Shown here: positions 42,741-52,054 of the stretch, one piece after another
How the letters are laid out: every line of letters begins with the position of its first letter
Numbering within the stretch: position 1 is the first letter of the stretch
Assembly: GCA_017468395.1 (NCBI GenBank)
Contig: JAFUIR010000012.1
Span: 62,001 to 126,000 of the forward strand
Direction of reading: 5' to 3'
Source: Lachnospiraceae bacterium
GTDB lineage: Bacteria > Bacillota > Clostridia > Lachnospirales > Lachnospiraceae
Length of the DNA stretch: 64,000 nucleotides
The notes under the pieces: generated by a model
The model's input: the letters and a program-made list of their open reading frames with translations, nothing else
Database searches by the model: none
What the model was told of the DNA's origin: nothing
Translations under genes and position numbers: made by a program

Positions 42741-45700
42741 ATGGATAATCAAAAGTTATTTAGAACTGATATGACAAGACAGCAAGCAGTGAAGTATGGC
42801 GATTTTCTGATAAACAAAGAACAGCAGGAGGAAGATTATCTGCAAAATCACGAGCAGTTTTTGCAGATGAATAATACACAATTGCAAGAGCAATTTATTG
42901 GGATTGGTGAAAAACAAATTGACCTGGAAATGCCGCCTCAGGATTTGGAAAAAAAGGAGGCCCAGAAGCAAAAAGAGCAGTTTTTGGCGCAGACCAAAAG
43001 TTTGAAAATAATCCGGGAAGAAGAACAGAAAAATGTAACCAACCGTGAGAACCAGATGCTTCAGTCGCAGCTCAAGGATGAGGAAGCCAAAAGAATTTTT
43101 GGAGATGTATTGCCACAGGAAAAATTTTCTCCCCGATATGTATATGAAAATTTTGCAGAAGTGCGCAATTTGCTGGATAAATGGAAAGAGCATTTAAGTT
43201 TTTTCGAGAGAAATGGCGTACAAAATAATCTCTTGGGACGTGACCAGATAATCCGCATGGGTTTGATGAGACAAATGTATGATCAGGCCGAGCGGGCACT
43301 TACCAGTGCATTGGGAGCTCTGGGATACCAATATGTAGAGAATGAGAAAGGAGAGGGACAGCTGCTGGAAAATTTGACAGCAGAGCAGATTCAACAGGCA
43401 AAAGAAGAGAATGCGCGGCTGCGTGAGGACTTGCGCGAAAGAGGAAAATCAATTGATGAGATGGTAGTAGACCAATTGGTAGAAGAAAATTATGAAGATT
43501 TAAGTGAAGACATAAAAAATTTGCGTGCAGAGGCTCAGGTAAGTGAGGAGTATAATTTCTTTGATATTAGTCATATGAGTCATGAGTATCAATTTTCCAT
43601 GATGAAGTCTATAAAGGATTTAATAGATAATAATCCTGAAAAGTATACTGAGCATAAAGCAGCTTGTGATGCAATGTATCAAGACCTATATCGTATTCTG
43701 GAAGCCGCGGGTATTTTTTCTGAAAATCGTAGTGTCTACGAAGAATTGAAGTTTAGCCAGGATTTGGTGTGGTCGGGTAAGACGAAAGAAATTTTGGACA
43801 AACGTATGGAATCTGAGCGGATAAAGGGGCAAGCGATTGGTGTTCAGGCAGAAACTCTTAAGCAGGGCATAGCATACCTGCTGACAGGAAAAGCGTTGAA
43901 AGGTGATGCGGCTTTTCTGTTGCGAAAATATATTAAAATGCCGGGAGAAACCGAGCAAAAGAGCCCGGAAGATATCGCAAAAGACTGTGTTGAAATGTAT
44001 GATGAAAGTCGTGCAATTCTTTTGAACCTGGAAGAAAATATTGATGGTACACAGAAAACAGAAGAAATATTGGATGTGGTCACTGAGGAGATTTTTATTC
44101 CGCAACTGGAGAAAGTGCGCAATTTTGACACAAAAATGTTGGAAAATTATAGTGAAGAAGAATTGTTGGATCATGCGGAAGAATTGCAGACAATCTTTTG
44201 TGCTGCCCAGCAGATGACAGAACTGGCAAGGTGTATAGATTTGAATTCCCCTGAGGGTTCTTCTGTATTACATGAATATTGCAAGGGTGATGAACGGAAA
44301 CTGATTTTTAAAATCGAGAGGTTACAGACATATGCAATAAAAGCAAGAATGCTTGCAGTTGTGCAGGCTTACAGTAGGGGAACATTGAGTGAAGACTGTT
44401 TTACAAAGGATGAGTTGCTTGATATTAGGAGACAATACAACCTTGGCGGAGAGGAAGATACACCTGTCGGATTAAACCATATGCTTGCGTATGCAAAGGA
44501 TTGCCTGAAGAACGCAGAAGACAGTCTGGTATTAAGTGTTAATAGTTATTATGGTATGGAGGAGATTCGTGAGAAATATGCAGGACATATAGTCGGAAGA
44601 CAATTGGAAACAGCGCATCCACAGTATATGGATGCAATGGGGTTCCATAAGAATGCAGTGGAAAAGAGTCTGCAGTCTACGGATAATTCGTCTCAGCAAG
44701 TATTCTTGAATGCTAAACAGGCAGTAAATGCAGCCAAAGAGTGTCAGTCTCGGATTGAAGAAATAGAAATGCTGCTGGACAGTCAAGAGATTGAGTCAAT
44801 GAGCGAAGAACAAATGAATAAGCTAACTGCTGAAATAGAGCGGAACAAGGAACGGATAAACTATCTGCAATGTTTCTATGCACTTACAGCTACAAGTGGT
44901 TATGTTCTTGCGGATCAGAAAATCGGGGATAGCGAAACAGTTAATGAACCTTTGTTCCGAAGTTATGCTTCAATGGAGGGATATGATTCTTTCCGGGAGA
45001 TGAGTGAGGAAGACTTTAAAACTATGTGCATGAAACTCTCGGCAGGTGCATTTGCAAAAGAAAATGCATCACCGGAAGAGATTGAGTTATATCGTGCCCA
45101 GAATGTAGAAGGATTATTAATGTATAAGGAACCTATGAGAAAGCATTATGAGATGCTTGAAGAGAAGTTCCATCATAAAGTGCCGTCTGTTGAGTATATT
45201 GAGGAACACTTGACGGAATTAGAAGATTTGTTTGGTAATATTCAAGTTGATACCAATCTGGTAGTACATGAGAGAGACATGATTGATTTTACCAAACCGG
45301 AGGATGTGCGTCTTTACCATCTGGTGTTAACATATAATGCGATAGGTGCTTATGTAACCGGAATTGCAAATGCGATGTTTACTACCGGGGATTATAAAAC
45401 GGCCCAAAGCTTTGTATTGAAACCGTTTGAAAAGGCGAGTGAATCTGTTGCATATTTGGATGAACCGCAGGAAGCAGAGTTGACTCAACAACAAAAAGAG
45501 GAGCAATTGAGTCAGGTATCAAGTAGTATACAGGCACGAAGAGCAGTATATGACCAAAAGAAAGGTGATGAAGTGAGTCTGCTTAAAGCTTGGAGCCGGC
45601 AACTTGAAATGATAAAGACCCAATACAACGAGCAAAGAGACAACCGTGATTCCGATACTTATAAGAAGGTAGGCGAGGCGTTTTTCGATTATATGGCACA

Positions 45701-46874
45701 GGAAAATTTGGAAGCGGAGGATTTATCTAAGCAAATAGAGGCGCTTGAAAATGTAAAATCTGCAGCAGAGAGTTATCTTGCATCCCATTCCGGTAAAAGA
45801 ATGACCGAAAAGGGAAGAAAACGTAAAGAGTTAATGGCTAATTTGTTGGAAACAGCCGATGCCATGCTGAATGTATTCAAGGCGCGGAATGAAACTATCA
45901 GTCAGCAAGCAAATGATGAAAAAAAATGGTTGGCAGAGCAGGAAAAAGTAGAATCATTGTGTGTGGCAGATAAGTTTAGACAACTTGTGACGGACTCACA
46001 GGGAATACTGAACGCCGATGGAACAATGCAGATGGAGTTTATCTATAGAATGGCAGAACTGGAAAACTATGTTCATAAATATAACGACATATCCACACCA
46101 CATATGGTGCAGTATAAGTCGTGGCTGAATCAGGCAAGAAAAAAAGTCAACATAATAATGAATAAGATTAATGCTGCTTTGCCTGCAGAGATGCCTCAGT
46201 CGGAGAGTGTCAAATCAGATGAAAAGGTTATAGAAGAATGGACATCAAACGACGCAGAGCGGATTCTAAATGTTATGGTAGAGAATTTTAGATTCGGACT
46301 ATTTTTTGAGGACAATATATTTACGGAAGAAGTCAAAGATATGGCAAATAGTGAGGCGTGGATTAAGCGGGAAACACTCATATATGATTATGCAACTGCA
46401 TTTGCTGAGGATTTGGTATTTCCGGAAAAATATCCGGTTGAAAAGTTTTCGGAAGAATTAATAAGACAAATATTAGAAAAATTCTACGAACGAAAAATTG
46501 CCATGGGAATGAAACTTAATGCAGTAATAGAGGGTTTGCTTCCCTATATGCCCCGGCATATGTCTGAAAAAGATAAAGAATTGTTTGCGGGATATCTGGT
46601 AGGTCAAACACCTTTAGCGATTGAGGCTTTGAACTATGAATTTATAGTTAACAGATGTTTCAAAAGTGAGGTAACACTGCCTATAGCAGCAGAATATATG
46701 GATCAACGTAAAGAAGAATCTGCTATTATAAACAGGGAGGACCAGGCAATAACAGCGGGCTATACAAAGTTTGGCAAGATTTTTTCAACAATGGAACTCG
46801 GAAAGTCTGCTGTTTATCAGGGTATTAAGACCAGGTTCATAGAGGTGTTTGGAACTAAAAAAAAGAATAAATAG
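42741..46874 (+). CDS. very large helical protein, candidate cargo or cargo partner
   Basis: ATG 42741 with AGGAGA upstream; 1377 aa, no signal peptide or membrane segment. The sequence is helical, Glu/Gln/Lys-rich, with coiled coil in the first 130 residues and again near 930-1130. I recognise no domain and no catalytic motif. Base composition looks more A+T-rich and codon use looser than in the structural genes, as often in acquired cargo genes. It is located with the ADP-ribosyltransferase gene between the two AAA+ genes. It could be an effector, its loading scaffold or an immunity-type partner; none can be chosen from sequence alone. Confidence 0.55.
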   Translation: MDNQKLFRTDMTRQQAVKYGDFLINKEQQEEDYLQNHEQFLQMNNTQLQEQFIGIGEKQIDLEMPPQDLEKKEAQKQKEQFLAQTKSLKIIREEEQKNVTNRENQMLQSQLKDEEAKRIFGDVLPQEKFSPRYVYENFAEVRNLLDKWKEHLSFFERNGVQNNLLGRDQIIRMGLMRQMYDQAERALTSALGALGYQYVENEKGEGQLLENLTAEQIQQAKEENARLREDLRERGKSIDEMVVDQLVEENYEDLSEDIKNLRAEAQVSEEYNFFDISHMSHEYQFSMMKSIKDLIDNNPEKYTEHKAACDAMYQDLYRILEAAGIFSENRSVYEELKFSQDLVWSGKTKEILDKRMESERIKGQAIGVQAETLKQGIAYLLTGKALKGDAAFLLRKYIKMPGETEQKSPEDIAKDCVEMYDESRAILLNLEENIDGTQKTEEILDVVTEEIFIPQLEKVRNFDTKMLENYSEEELLDHAEELQTIFCAAQQMTELARCIDLNSPEGSSVLHEYCKGDERKLIFKIERLQTYAIKARMLAVVQAYSRGTLSEDCFTKDELLDIRRQYNLGGEEDTPVGLNHMLAYAKDCLKNAEDSLVLSVNSYYGMEEIREKYAGHIVGRQLETAHPQYMDAMGFHKNAVEKSLQSTDNSSQQVFLNAKQAVNAAKECQSRIEEIEMLLDSQEIESMSEEQMNKLTAEIERNKERINYLQCFYALTATSGYVLADQKIGDSETVNEPLFRSYASMEGYDSFREMSEEDFKTMCMKLSAGAFAKENASPEEIELYRAQNVEGLLMYKEPMRKHYEMLEEKFHHKVPSVEYIEEHLTELEDLFGNIQVDTNLVVHERDMIDFTKPEDVRLYHLVLTYNAIGAYVTGIANAMFTTGDYKTAQSFVLKPFEKASESVAYLDEPQEAELTQQQKEEQLSQVSSSIQARRAVYDQKKGDEVSLLKAWSRQLEMIKTQYNEQRDNRDSDTYKKVGEAFFDYMAQENLEAEDLSKQIEALENVKSAAESYLASHSGKRMTEKGRKRKELMANLLETADAMLNVFKARNETISQQANDEKKWLAEQEKVESLCVADKFRQLVTDSQGILNADGTMQMEFIYRMAELENYVHKYNDISTPHMVQYKSWLNQARKKVNIIMNKINAALPAEMPQSESVKSDEKVIEEWTSNDAERILNVMVENFRFGLFFEDNIFTEEVKDMANSEAWIKRETLIYDYATAFAEDLVFPEKYPVEKFSEELIRQILEKFYERKIAMGMKLNAVIEGLLPYMPRHMSEKDKELFAGYLVGQTPLAIEALNYEFIVNRCFKSEVTLPIAAEYMDQRKEESAIINREDQAITAGYTKFGKIFSTMELGKSAVYQGIKTRFIEVFGTKKKNK

Positions 46875-46887
46875 AGAAGGAGATAGT

Positions 46888-49473
46888 ATGGCTAATAGTT
46901 TTGTAAAGGATGCGTATGAAGTGATATATAAGCATCCAAACTGGCATAAGGAAGCCACGGCATACGAAGATAAATTAGCTGCTAAACTGTTTCACAGTTC
47001 GTATACAAAAAGTGCTGTTAAAACTGCATTAGGCAAAATCAGCCGTATATTGACGGATTACTACGGAGATGGTGGAAAAACCTTTGATAATCAACAACGC
47101 GACAGATGGGAAGTTGCCGGTGCAATGACGGATATGGCGGAACAGATTAGCGGTGAAACAGAAGAAATCAAGGTGAATAAAACTCTCGTAGAAGCTCTTA
47201 TGCAGGAACGCTATGATAACAAAACAGGCGGGCAGCTCAAAACCAGTGCCGGTCAGGTACCAAAGGTGATTGAAAAGGATTGGAATCCTGACAGGGGTTA
47301 CAGTGAGTATACAACAGATGAGGCAGATTTAAAAAACATGCAGACCTTGGATGCTGTAATGAACATTAATGGTAATTTGCGTGAACAAATGACGCTTCTC
47401 TATAATGGTATGTTTATTAACGGAGGACGTTCCACCGATGCAATTAAAAAGGGTACATCTCTAAAGCGCGTTTTCATGGAAATAGACAGAGACAAAGCAG
47501 CAGAGAAAGGTTCGGATGCTCTGCAGGGAATTGATTTCCAGTTGCTGGAGGGACAAGGCAGATATCAGGCGGGAAAGGATGTATTTGATACCTATCATCT
47601 GGCAAGGGACTTGGAAAGACGTAGTGAAAAGCGTACGGGAATCGGCAATTCGATTTCAAGATGGTGGCGTGGTATTAAGAGAGCTTACAGCGCGGCCTTC
47701 GGAAACCATTATAAGCGTGACAGATTAAAAGGTTCAAAGGTAAAAGAGGGACTGGGACTGAAGCATTATGAAGATTTGGGAATCGGTCTTAGCAGAAGGG
47801 AACATGAACTTTCCGTCAGAGAGGTGGACGGAAAAGAGCAGTTGCTGTGGAAAGAAGGTGCTTCCTATGCCAAACCCAAGGTTCCCATTACTGCAAATGG
47901 TATGCGGCAGACCGCGGGAACTTCAGGAACAACCCTCCGTATGCTGGGAGCATATAGATTGATGGGCGCCAGCCAAAAGGAACTGTTGGATTTCCGTCTG
48001 GCATTGATTGCGTGGATGGTTTCCTCCCATGACCATTCACTGTATGAAATTTTGAAAGGTTCTCATAATGCAGGCGTAAAGGGTACAGAAGATTTGACGG
48101 AAGCAGCAACCATGTACATGAATATTGACCCTCTGGATACGGATATTTTGAGATCGGAATTTGCAGAAAACGGCGAGTTCCCTCATGAGAAGGTATTCAA
48201 GATGCAGATTGAGGAGGTAAATAAAGCCAGAATCAACAAAGAAAAGGCATTAGGTGTACATGAAGAACGCAGCGAACAAAGAATGCAATATAAAGCATTG
48301 TCGGAACAATTGAAAATATTGCAGGAGATAGTTGACCGGTATAATCAGCGGGCGAATGAACTGAATGCAGAGATTGATGCGCTACAGCAAAGGGTTGATC
48401 AAGTAACATATACCGATATGAAGGAAAACCGGGAATCAGTAGAAGCGGATATTGAAAAACTGGGACGTTTGAAAGATAGCAGAAGAACTTTCCAAAGAGA
48501 AATGGGACAGGTTTTAGCTAAATATGAAATGGTAAAACTTCAGAAAGAAAATATCCAGTGGACCGAAGATATAACGCTCTTTACAGATAATAAGATATCT
48601 TATGGTACCAATACTATGGATCGTAAAGCTCAGGACATTGCATTAAACATTTATACTACCAAGGCATATTCCGCCATGAATGTAGGAACAAAATGGAATG
48701 GAGTCTTCGGTAAACAAATGCTGAAAAACGCAGAAGGATATCAGGGGGCATACAAGGAAGAATATAAGGATAGTAAACTGTTAGATAAAATCTATGATAT
48801 GGCCCGTGTGTCTGCCCGAATGTCTCAGGATGCATTGGAAGAGCGCGGAGCAAAAGAAAGTATAGAGGAAGGACAAGACGCGCAGCAAGACCGCAGAAGA
48901 GAGGCCAGATATTTGAGGGCTGCCAAGGTCAATACTTTCCGCGGCGAAAAGACCAATGGAAGCAATTATGGAACACAAGGGTACGAATACAATACCGGTT
49001 CCTTGCTCAGTTCCTCTAAATCTCTGAAAACAGCGTTGGATTTCTATCATAACAGTGTTAGGAAAAACGGTTACGATAATACGGTACTTCTTTTGTGCCA
49101 GTTAAACGGTCATGGTGCAGTGGACATTACAGATTTGTCCAAATTTGAAAATGAACAGGAAGTGTTAATACCTGCAGGAACCCGCTTTAGGGTAGAACAG
49201 TCAAGGATAAAAAATGTAGCAATAAGTGACGTGTTGGCTAATAATGCGAATCTGGCTCCTGATGCAGTTACGGATGAGCAGGTAAAGGCTGAATGGCAGG
49301 AATACATAACATCAAATGGACAAGAAGGAAGTATAAGACATGTCAATGTAGTAAAACTGGTAGAAATAGACGGACCGGGAAGTAAGAAGCGAAGGGAAAG
49401 AGAAGGAAGAACAGAGGCTGAAAGACAGCGCAGGAGACAGAGCCGCGAGCAGTTATTGGCTTCCTTCCGATAA
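46888..49473 (+). CDS. large protein with C-terminal ADP-ribosyltransferase domain, candidate effector
   Basis: ATG 46888 with GAAGGAG upstream; 861 aa, no signal peptide. The C-terminal 190 residues show the R-S-E ADP-ribosyltransferase pattern: FRGE with R685 (strand 1, NAD binding), GSLLSSSKSLKTALDFY with S708-S710 (the S-T-S position) and ENEQEVLIPAGTRFRV with E756-Q757-E758, the ExE catalytic turn of arginine-modifying enzymes. The N-terminal 640 residues are helical, with a coiled coil near 465-560. A basic tail (RRQRRRQSREQ-like) ends the protein. Location between CIS AAA+ genes makes it the strongest toxin candidate. No adjacent immunity gene is recognised. Confidence 0.8.
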   Translation: MANSFVKDAYEVIYKHPNWHKEATAYEDKLAAKLFHSSYTKSAVKTALGKISRILTDYYGDGGKTFDNQQRDRWEVAGAMTDMAEQISGETEEIKVNKTLVEALMQERYDNKTGGQLKTSAGQVPKVIEKDWNPDRGYSEYTTDEADLKNMQTLDAVMNINGNLREQMTLLYNGMFINGGRSTDAIKKGTSLKRVFMEIDRDKAAEKGSDALQGIDFQLLEGQGRYQAGKDVFDTYHLARDLERRSEKRTGIGNSISRWWRGIKRAYSAAFGNHYKRDRLKGSKVKEGLGLKHYEDLGIGLSRREHELSVREVDGKEQLLWKEGASYAKPKVPITANGMRQTAGTSGTTLRMLGAYRLMGASQKELLDFRLALIAWMVSSHDHSLYEILKGSHNAGVKGTEDLTEAATMYMNIDPLDTDILRSEFAENGEFPHEKVFKMQIEEVNKARINKEKALGVHEERSEQRMQYKALSEQLKILQEIVDRYNQRANELNAEIDALQQRVDQVTYTDMKENRESVEADIEKLGRLKDSRRTFQREMGQVLAKYEMVKLQKENIQWTEDITLFTDNKISYGTNTMDRKAQDIALNIYTTKAYSAMNVGTKWNGVFGKQMLKNAEGYQGAYKEEYKDSKLLDKIYDMARVSARMSQDALEERGAKESIEEGQDAQQDRRREARYLRAAKVNTFRGEKTNGSNYGTQGYEYNTGSLLSSSKSLKTALDFYHNSVRKNGYDNTVLLLCQLNGHGAVDITDLSKFENEQEVLIPAGTRFRVEQSRIKNVAISDVLANNANLAPDAVTDEQVKAEWQEYITSNGQEGSIRHVNVVKLVEIDGPGSKKRREREGRTEAERQRRRQSREQLLASFR

Positions 49474-49494
49474 ATTAAGGAAACGGACGTAGAC

Positions 49495-51672
49495 ATGAAG
49501 GATAAAGAGTATTTTCAGTTGGTGACAGAATATTTTCCGGAATTGAATAAGGAACCTTACCAAACCATCGAGGAGCAATATCATGATTGGATGCAGTTTG
49601 TTGACATGCTTTGCAGCATGCAGATTGTGATAAAGGAAAATGGTTTGGAAGAGAGTTTCCGAAGAATAGGAACGGTTTATCAGGACGAGGAATTGATGCG
49701 TGCGCTTGAGCCGCGCCCTTTCCGCCTGAATACTAAGTGGGCAGATGTGGTTTTGGGTGTTTTCCAGACTTTGCTTTATAAAGGCGAAGCGGCAGCCAAT
49801 GAGGGGCGTTTTTTACCCTTTGATACTTTGCGTATGCTACATGAATTTACCTATCCGGAGGTTATGGCACTGGTGCTTTCCTTTATGCCGGATTTAAACC
49901 GTAAATATGAACGTATTTATAGTATTTTGCAGGAAGAACCGTCGGAATCCATCCGCCCCACGGTGGGATTTGTGTATGATATGTGCTCGCTGTTTATGCC
50001 TATGCAGTATGAGGATATTGCACTCCTTTCAGATGAGGACAGTTATATAGGACGATTTGTTTTTGACAGACACTTTTTTGGAAGAGCAGATCAATCCACT
50101 TTGTCAAAACGGTTATGCCTGAATCAAAGAATCCGGGATTTTCTTATGGGAAATCCCGGAAAAATGGGAAAATTGTACCCTTATGCACACATGATTTTAG
50201 GAGGCAGCGAACCGGATAAATTAATAGCCGGAGAAGAAAACGTAGCCCGTGTACTGGAATTGATGGGTGGTCTGCTTATGCGGGAGGAACGCGGCGTAAT
50301 TTGTCTGTTGGGAGAACCGGGAGTGGGCAAGAAGTTCCTGATTAATTGTCTGGCGAATTTGACAGGGCAGAGTTTTTTGAGTGTGGAAGTGCCGCTTCTT
50401 TTGCATATGGACTATAATGAGAGAATGGATATTCTGCATGATATTATTTGCAAATGTATGATAGAAGGATTATATCTGCATTTGGACCATGTAAGTTATG
50501 ATGATGCGGAGAAAAAGCCTGTAAAGGAACTTTTAGCTTTTGTACAAAAGTATATTGCAATGTTATTTGTATCTGCAGGGCAGGAGGAATTGTCGGAGGC
50601 GGCAACAGATGCAACATGGATGAATGTGGAACTGGTCAGACCCTCCGCAAGTCTGCAGAAAGAATTTTGGAAACATTTTCTGGAAGAACAGGAAATTAGC
50701 CGTGCACCGGAATTGGATTTGGATGTTATTGTATCGAAGTATTCATTGACACCCAAAATGATCTGTCAGATTGCAAACAGTCTGGCTATTGAAAATGTGG
50801 AGCAGGTGGACGAATGGTTGTTGTCAGACAAAATCCGCGAAAAATGTAAAGTGAATTTCGGCAACAAGGCAAAACGTTTGCAGACCGGCTTTACATGGGA
50901 TGACATGGAACTTAATCCGGAAAGTGAGCAGGAACTGAAAAAAATTATTGCCTATGCAAAAAATAGGGCAGTTGTTTACGATAATTATGGATTCGGCAAG
51001 AAAATGCCTTACGGAAGAGGATTTTCCGTGCTGTTATACGGACCGCCCGGAACCGGTAAGACTATGGCGGCTACGGTGCTGGCAAATGAGTTGAAATTGG
51101 ACATTTATCGTATTGATTTATCCCAGATAGGCAGTAAGTATATTGGTGAGACAGAGAAAAATCTGTCAACAATTTTTGAAATCGGGAAACATGCCAATGC
51201 CATTTTGTTCTTTGATGAGGCGGATGCTTTGTTTACCAAGAGAACAGAGGTGGGAAACTCCAATGACAGATATGCCAATGCGGAGATTGCGTACCTGCTT
51301 CAAAAGATTGAAGAATATGATGGAATTTCCTTCCTTGCGACCAATAATCTAAACAATTTTGATGCGGCCTTTAAGCGTAGAATTACCTTTATTGTGCCTA
51401 TGCATCTGCCGGACGCACAGATAAGGAAACAACTTTGGGAAAAAGTATTCCCGGAAGAAATGCCTAAGGATAAAATTGACTTTACCATTATTGCCCAGAA
51501 TGGTGAAATGTCAGGCAGCAGTATTAAGTCTGCAGCATTGCAGGCGGCTTATCGGGCTGCATGGGAAAAGCGCCCGGTGTCCAGAATGGATATTATTGAT
51601 GCCATTGACGGAGAGTACAAGAAAAATGGTGCGCTGAGTATCCGTCAGGAATTAATCCGCGGCAAAATGTAA
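49495..51672 (+). CDS. AAA+ ATPase 2 of the injection system (paralogue of ATPase 1)
   Basis: 725 aa. The C-terminal AAA+ module is intact: Walker A GPPGTGKT (516-523), Walker B LFFDEADALF (D574-E575), sensor 1 FLATNN, and arginine-finger region FKRRITF. The upstream module has a partial P-loop, GEPGVGKK (273-280), keeping the lysine but with K instead of S/T. Overall design is the same as AAA+ ATPase 1, so the pair arose by duplication and has probably split duties, for example assembly versus cargo loading. It ends the operon; a terminator follows at 51703. Confidence 0.93.
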   Translation: MKDKEYFQLVTEYFPELNKEPYQTIEEQYHDWMQFVDMLCSMQIVIKENGLEESFRRIGTVYQDEELMRALEPRPFRLNTKWADVVLGVFQTLLYKGEAAANEGRFLPFDTLRMLHEFTYPEVMALVLSFMPDLNRKYERIYSILQEEPSESIRPTVGFVYDMCSLFMPMQYEDIALLSDEDSYIGRFVFDRHFFGRADQSTLSKRLCLNQRIRDFLMGNPGKMGKLYPYAHMILGGSEPDKLIAGEENVARVLELMGGLLMREERGVICLLGEPGVGKKFLINCLANLTGQSFLSVEVPLLLHMDYNERMDILHDIICKCMIEGLYLHLDHVSYDDAEKKPVKELLAFVQKYIAMLFVSAGQEELSEAATDATWMNVELVRPSASLQKEFWKHFLEEQEISRAPELDLDVIVSKYSLTPKMICQIANSLAIENVEQVDEWLLSDKIREKCKVNFGNKAKRLQTGFTWDDMELNPESEQELKKIIAYAKNRAVVYDNYGFGKKMPYGRGFSVLLYGPPGTGKTMAATVLANELKLDIYRIDLSQIGSKYIGETEKNLSTIFEIGKHANAILFFDEADALFTKRTEVGNSNDRYANAEIAYLLQKIEEYDGISFLATNNLNNFDAAFKRRITFIVPMHLPDAQIRKQLWEKVFPEEMPKDKIDFTIIAQNGEMSGSSIKSAALQAAYRAAWEKRPVSRMDIIDAIDGEYKKNGALSIRQELIRGKM

Positions 51673-51702
51673 ATAGTCGTTTAGTTAAGGTTTCCAAAAA
51701 GT

Positions 51703-51740
51703 ACACCCATTCACTTGTCTAAGTGAGTGGGTGTGTTTTT
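51703..51740 (+). terminator. terminator of the injection-system operon
   Basis: ACACCCATTCACTT (51703-51716) pairs with AAGTGAGTGGGTGT (51721-51734) with a 4-nt loop, followed by GTTTTT. It lies 31 nt after the last AAA+ stop and is the only good terminator seen after 4640. Confidence 0.92.
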
Positions 51741-51742
51741 GG

Positions 51743-51993
51743 GGGCGTGGGGACATCTTTCTGCCCTTTAACGCCCAAAATAGAATGATTTTGGGATGCT
51801 TTAGGTTCCAATTTCCACTGATTTGGGCGTGGAGAAATATAAATTGAATCTACGCCCACGTTTTTTTGATTTTTGTGGGCGTGAAAATTATATTCTGGGC
51901 GCTACGCCCAAAAAGGGTTCAAAATAAGCAAAATCAACACCATTTTGTGGGAAAATTGGGCGTTCGTGGGCGTGTTTTTCTTGTCACGCCCAA
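51743..51993. repeat. array of GGGCGT/ACGCCC inverted repeats
   Basis: In the 382-nt gene-free stretch after the operon, GGGCGT occurs at 51743, 51825, 51877, 51958 and 51968, GGGCGC at 51897, and ACGCCC at 51771, 51852, 51904 and 51986. They pair into four successive stems: 51771-51779 with 51822-51830, 51852-51859 with 51875-51882, 51896-51901 with 51905-51910, and 51957-51963 with 51986-51992. Spacers are A/T-rich. No open reading frame with a ribosome binding site is present. Function unknown. Confidence 0.75.
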
Positions 51994-52012
51994 ACTGCAT
52001 TATAGATGTAAC

Positions 52013-52040
52013 AAAAAACCCGGTGTATCGCCGGGTTTTT
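52013..52040. terminator. bidirectional terminator between convergent units
   Basis: AAAAACCCGG and CCGGGTTTTT flank a TGTATCG loop (52014-52040), with A and T runs on both sides, so it can stop transcripts from either direction. It lies 15 nt from the stop of the minus-strand gene at 52055. Confidence 0.88.
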
Positions 52041-52054
52041 GATTTGGGTGGATT

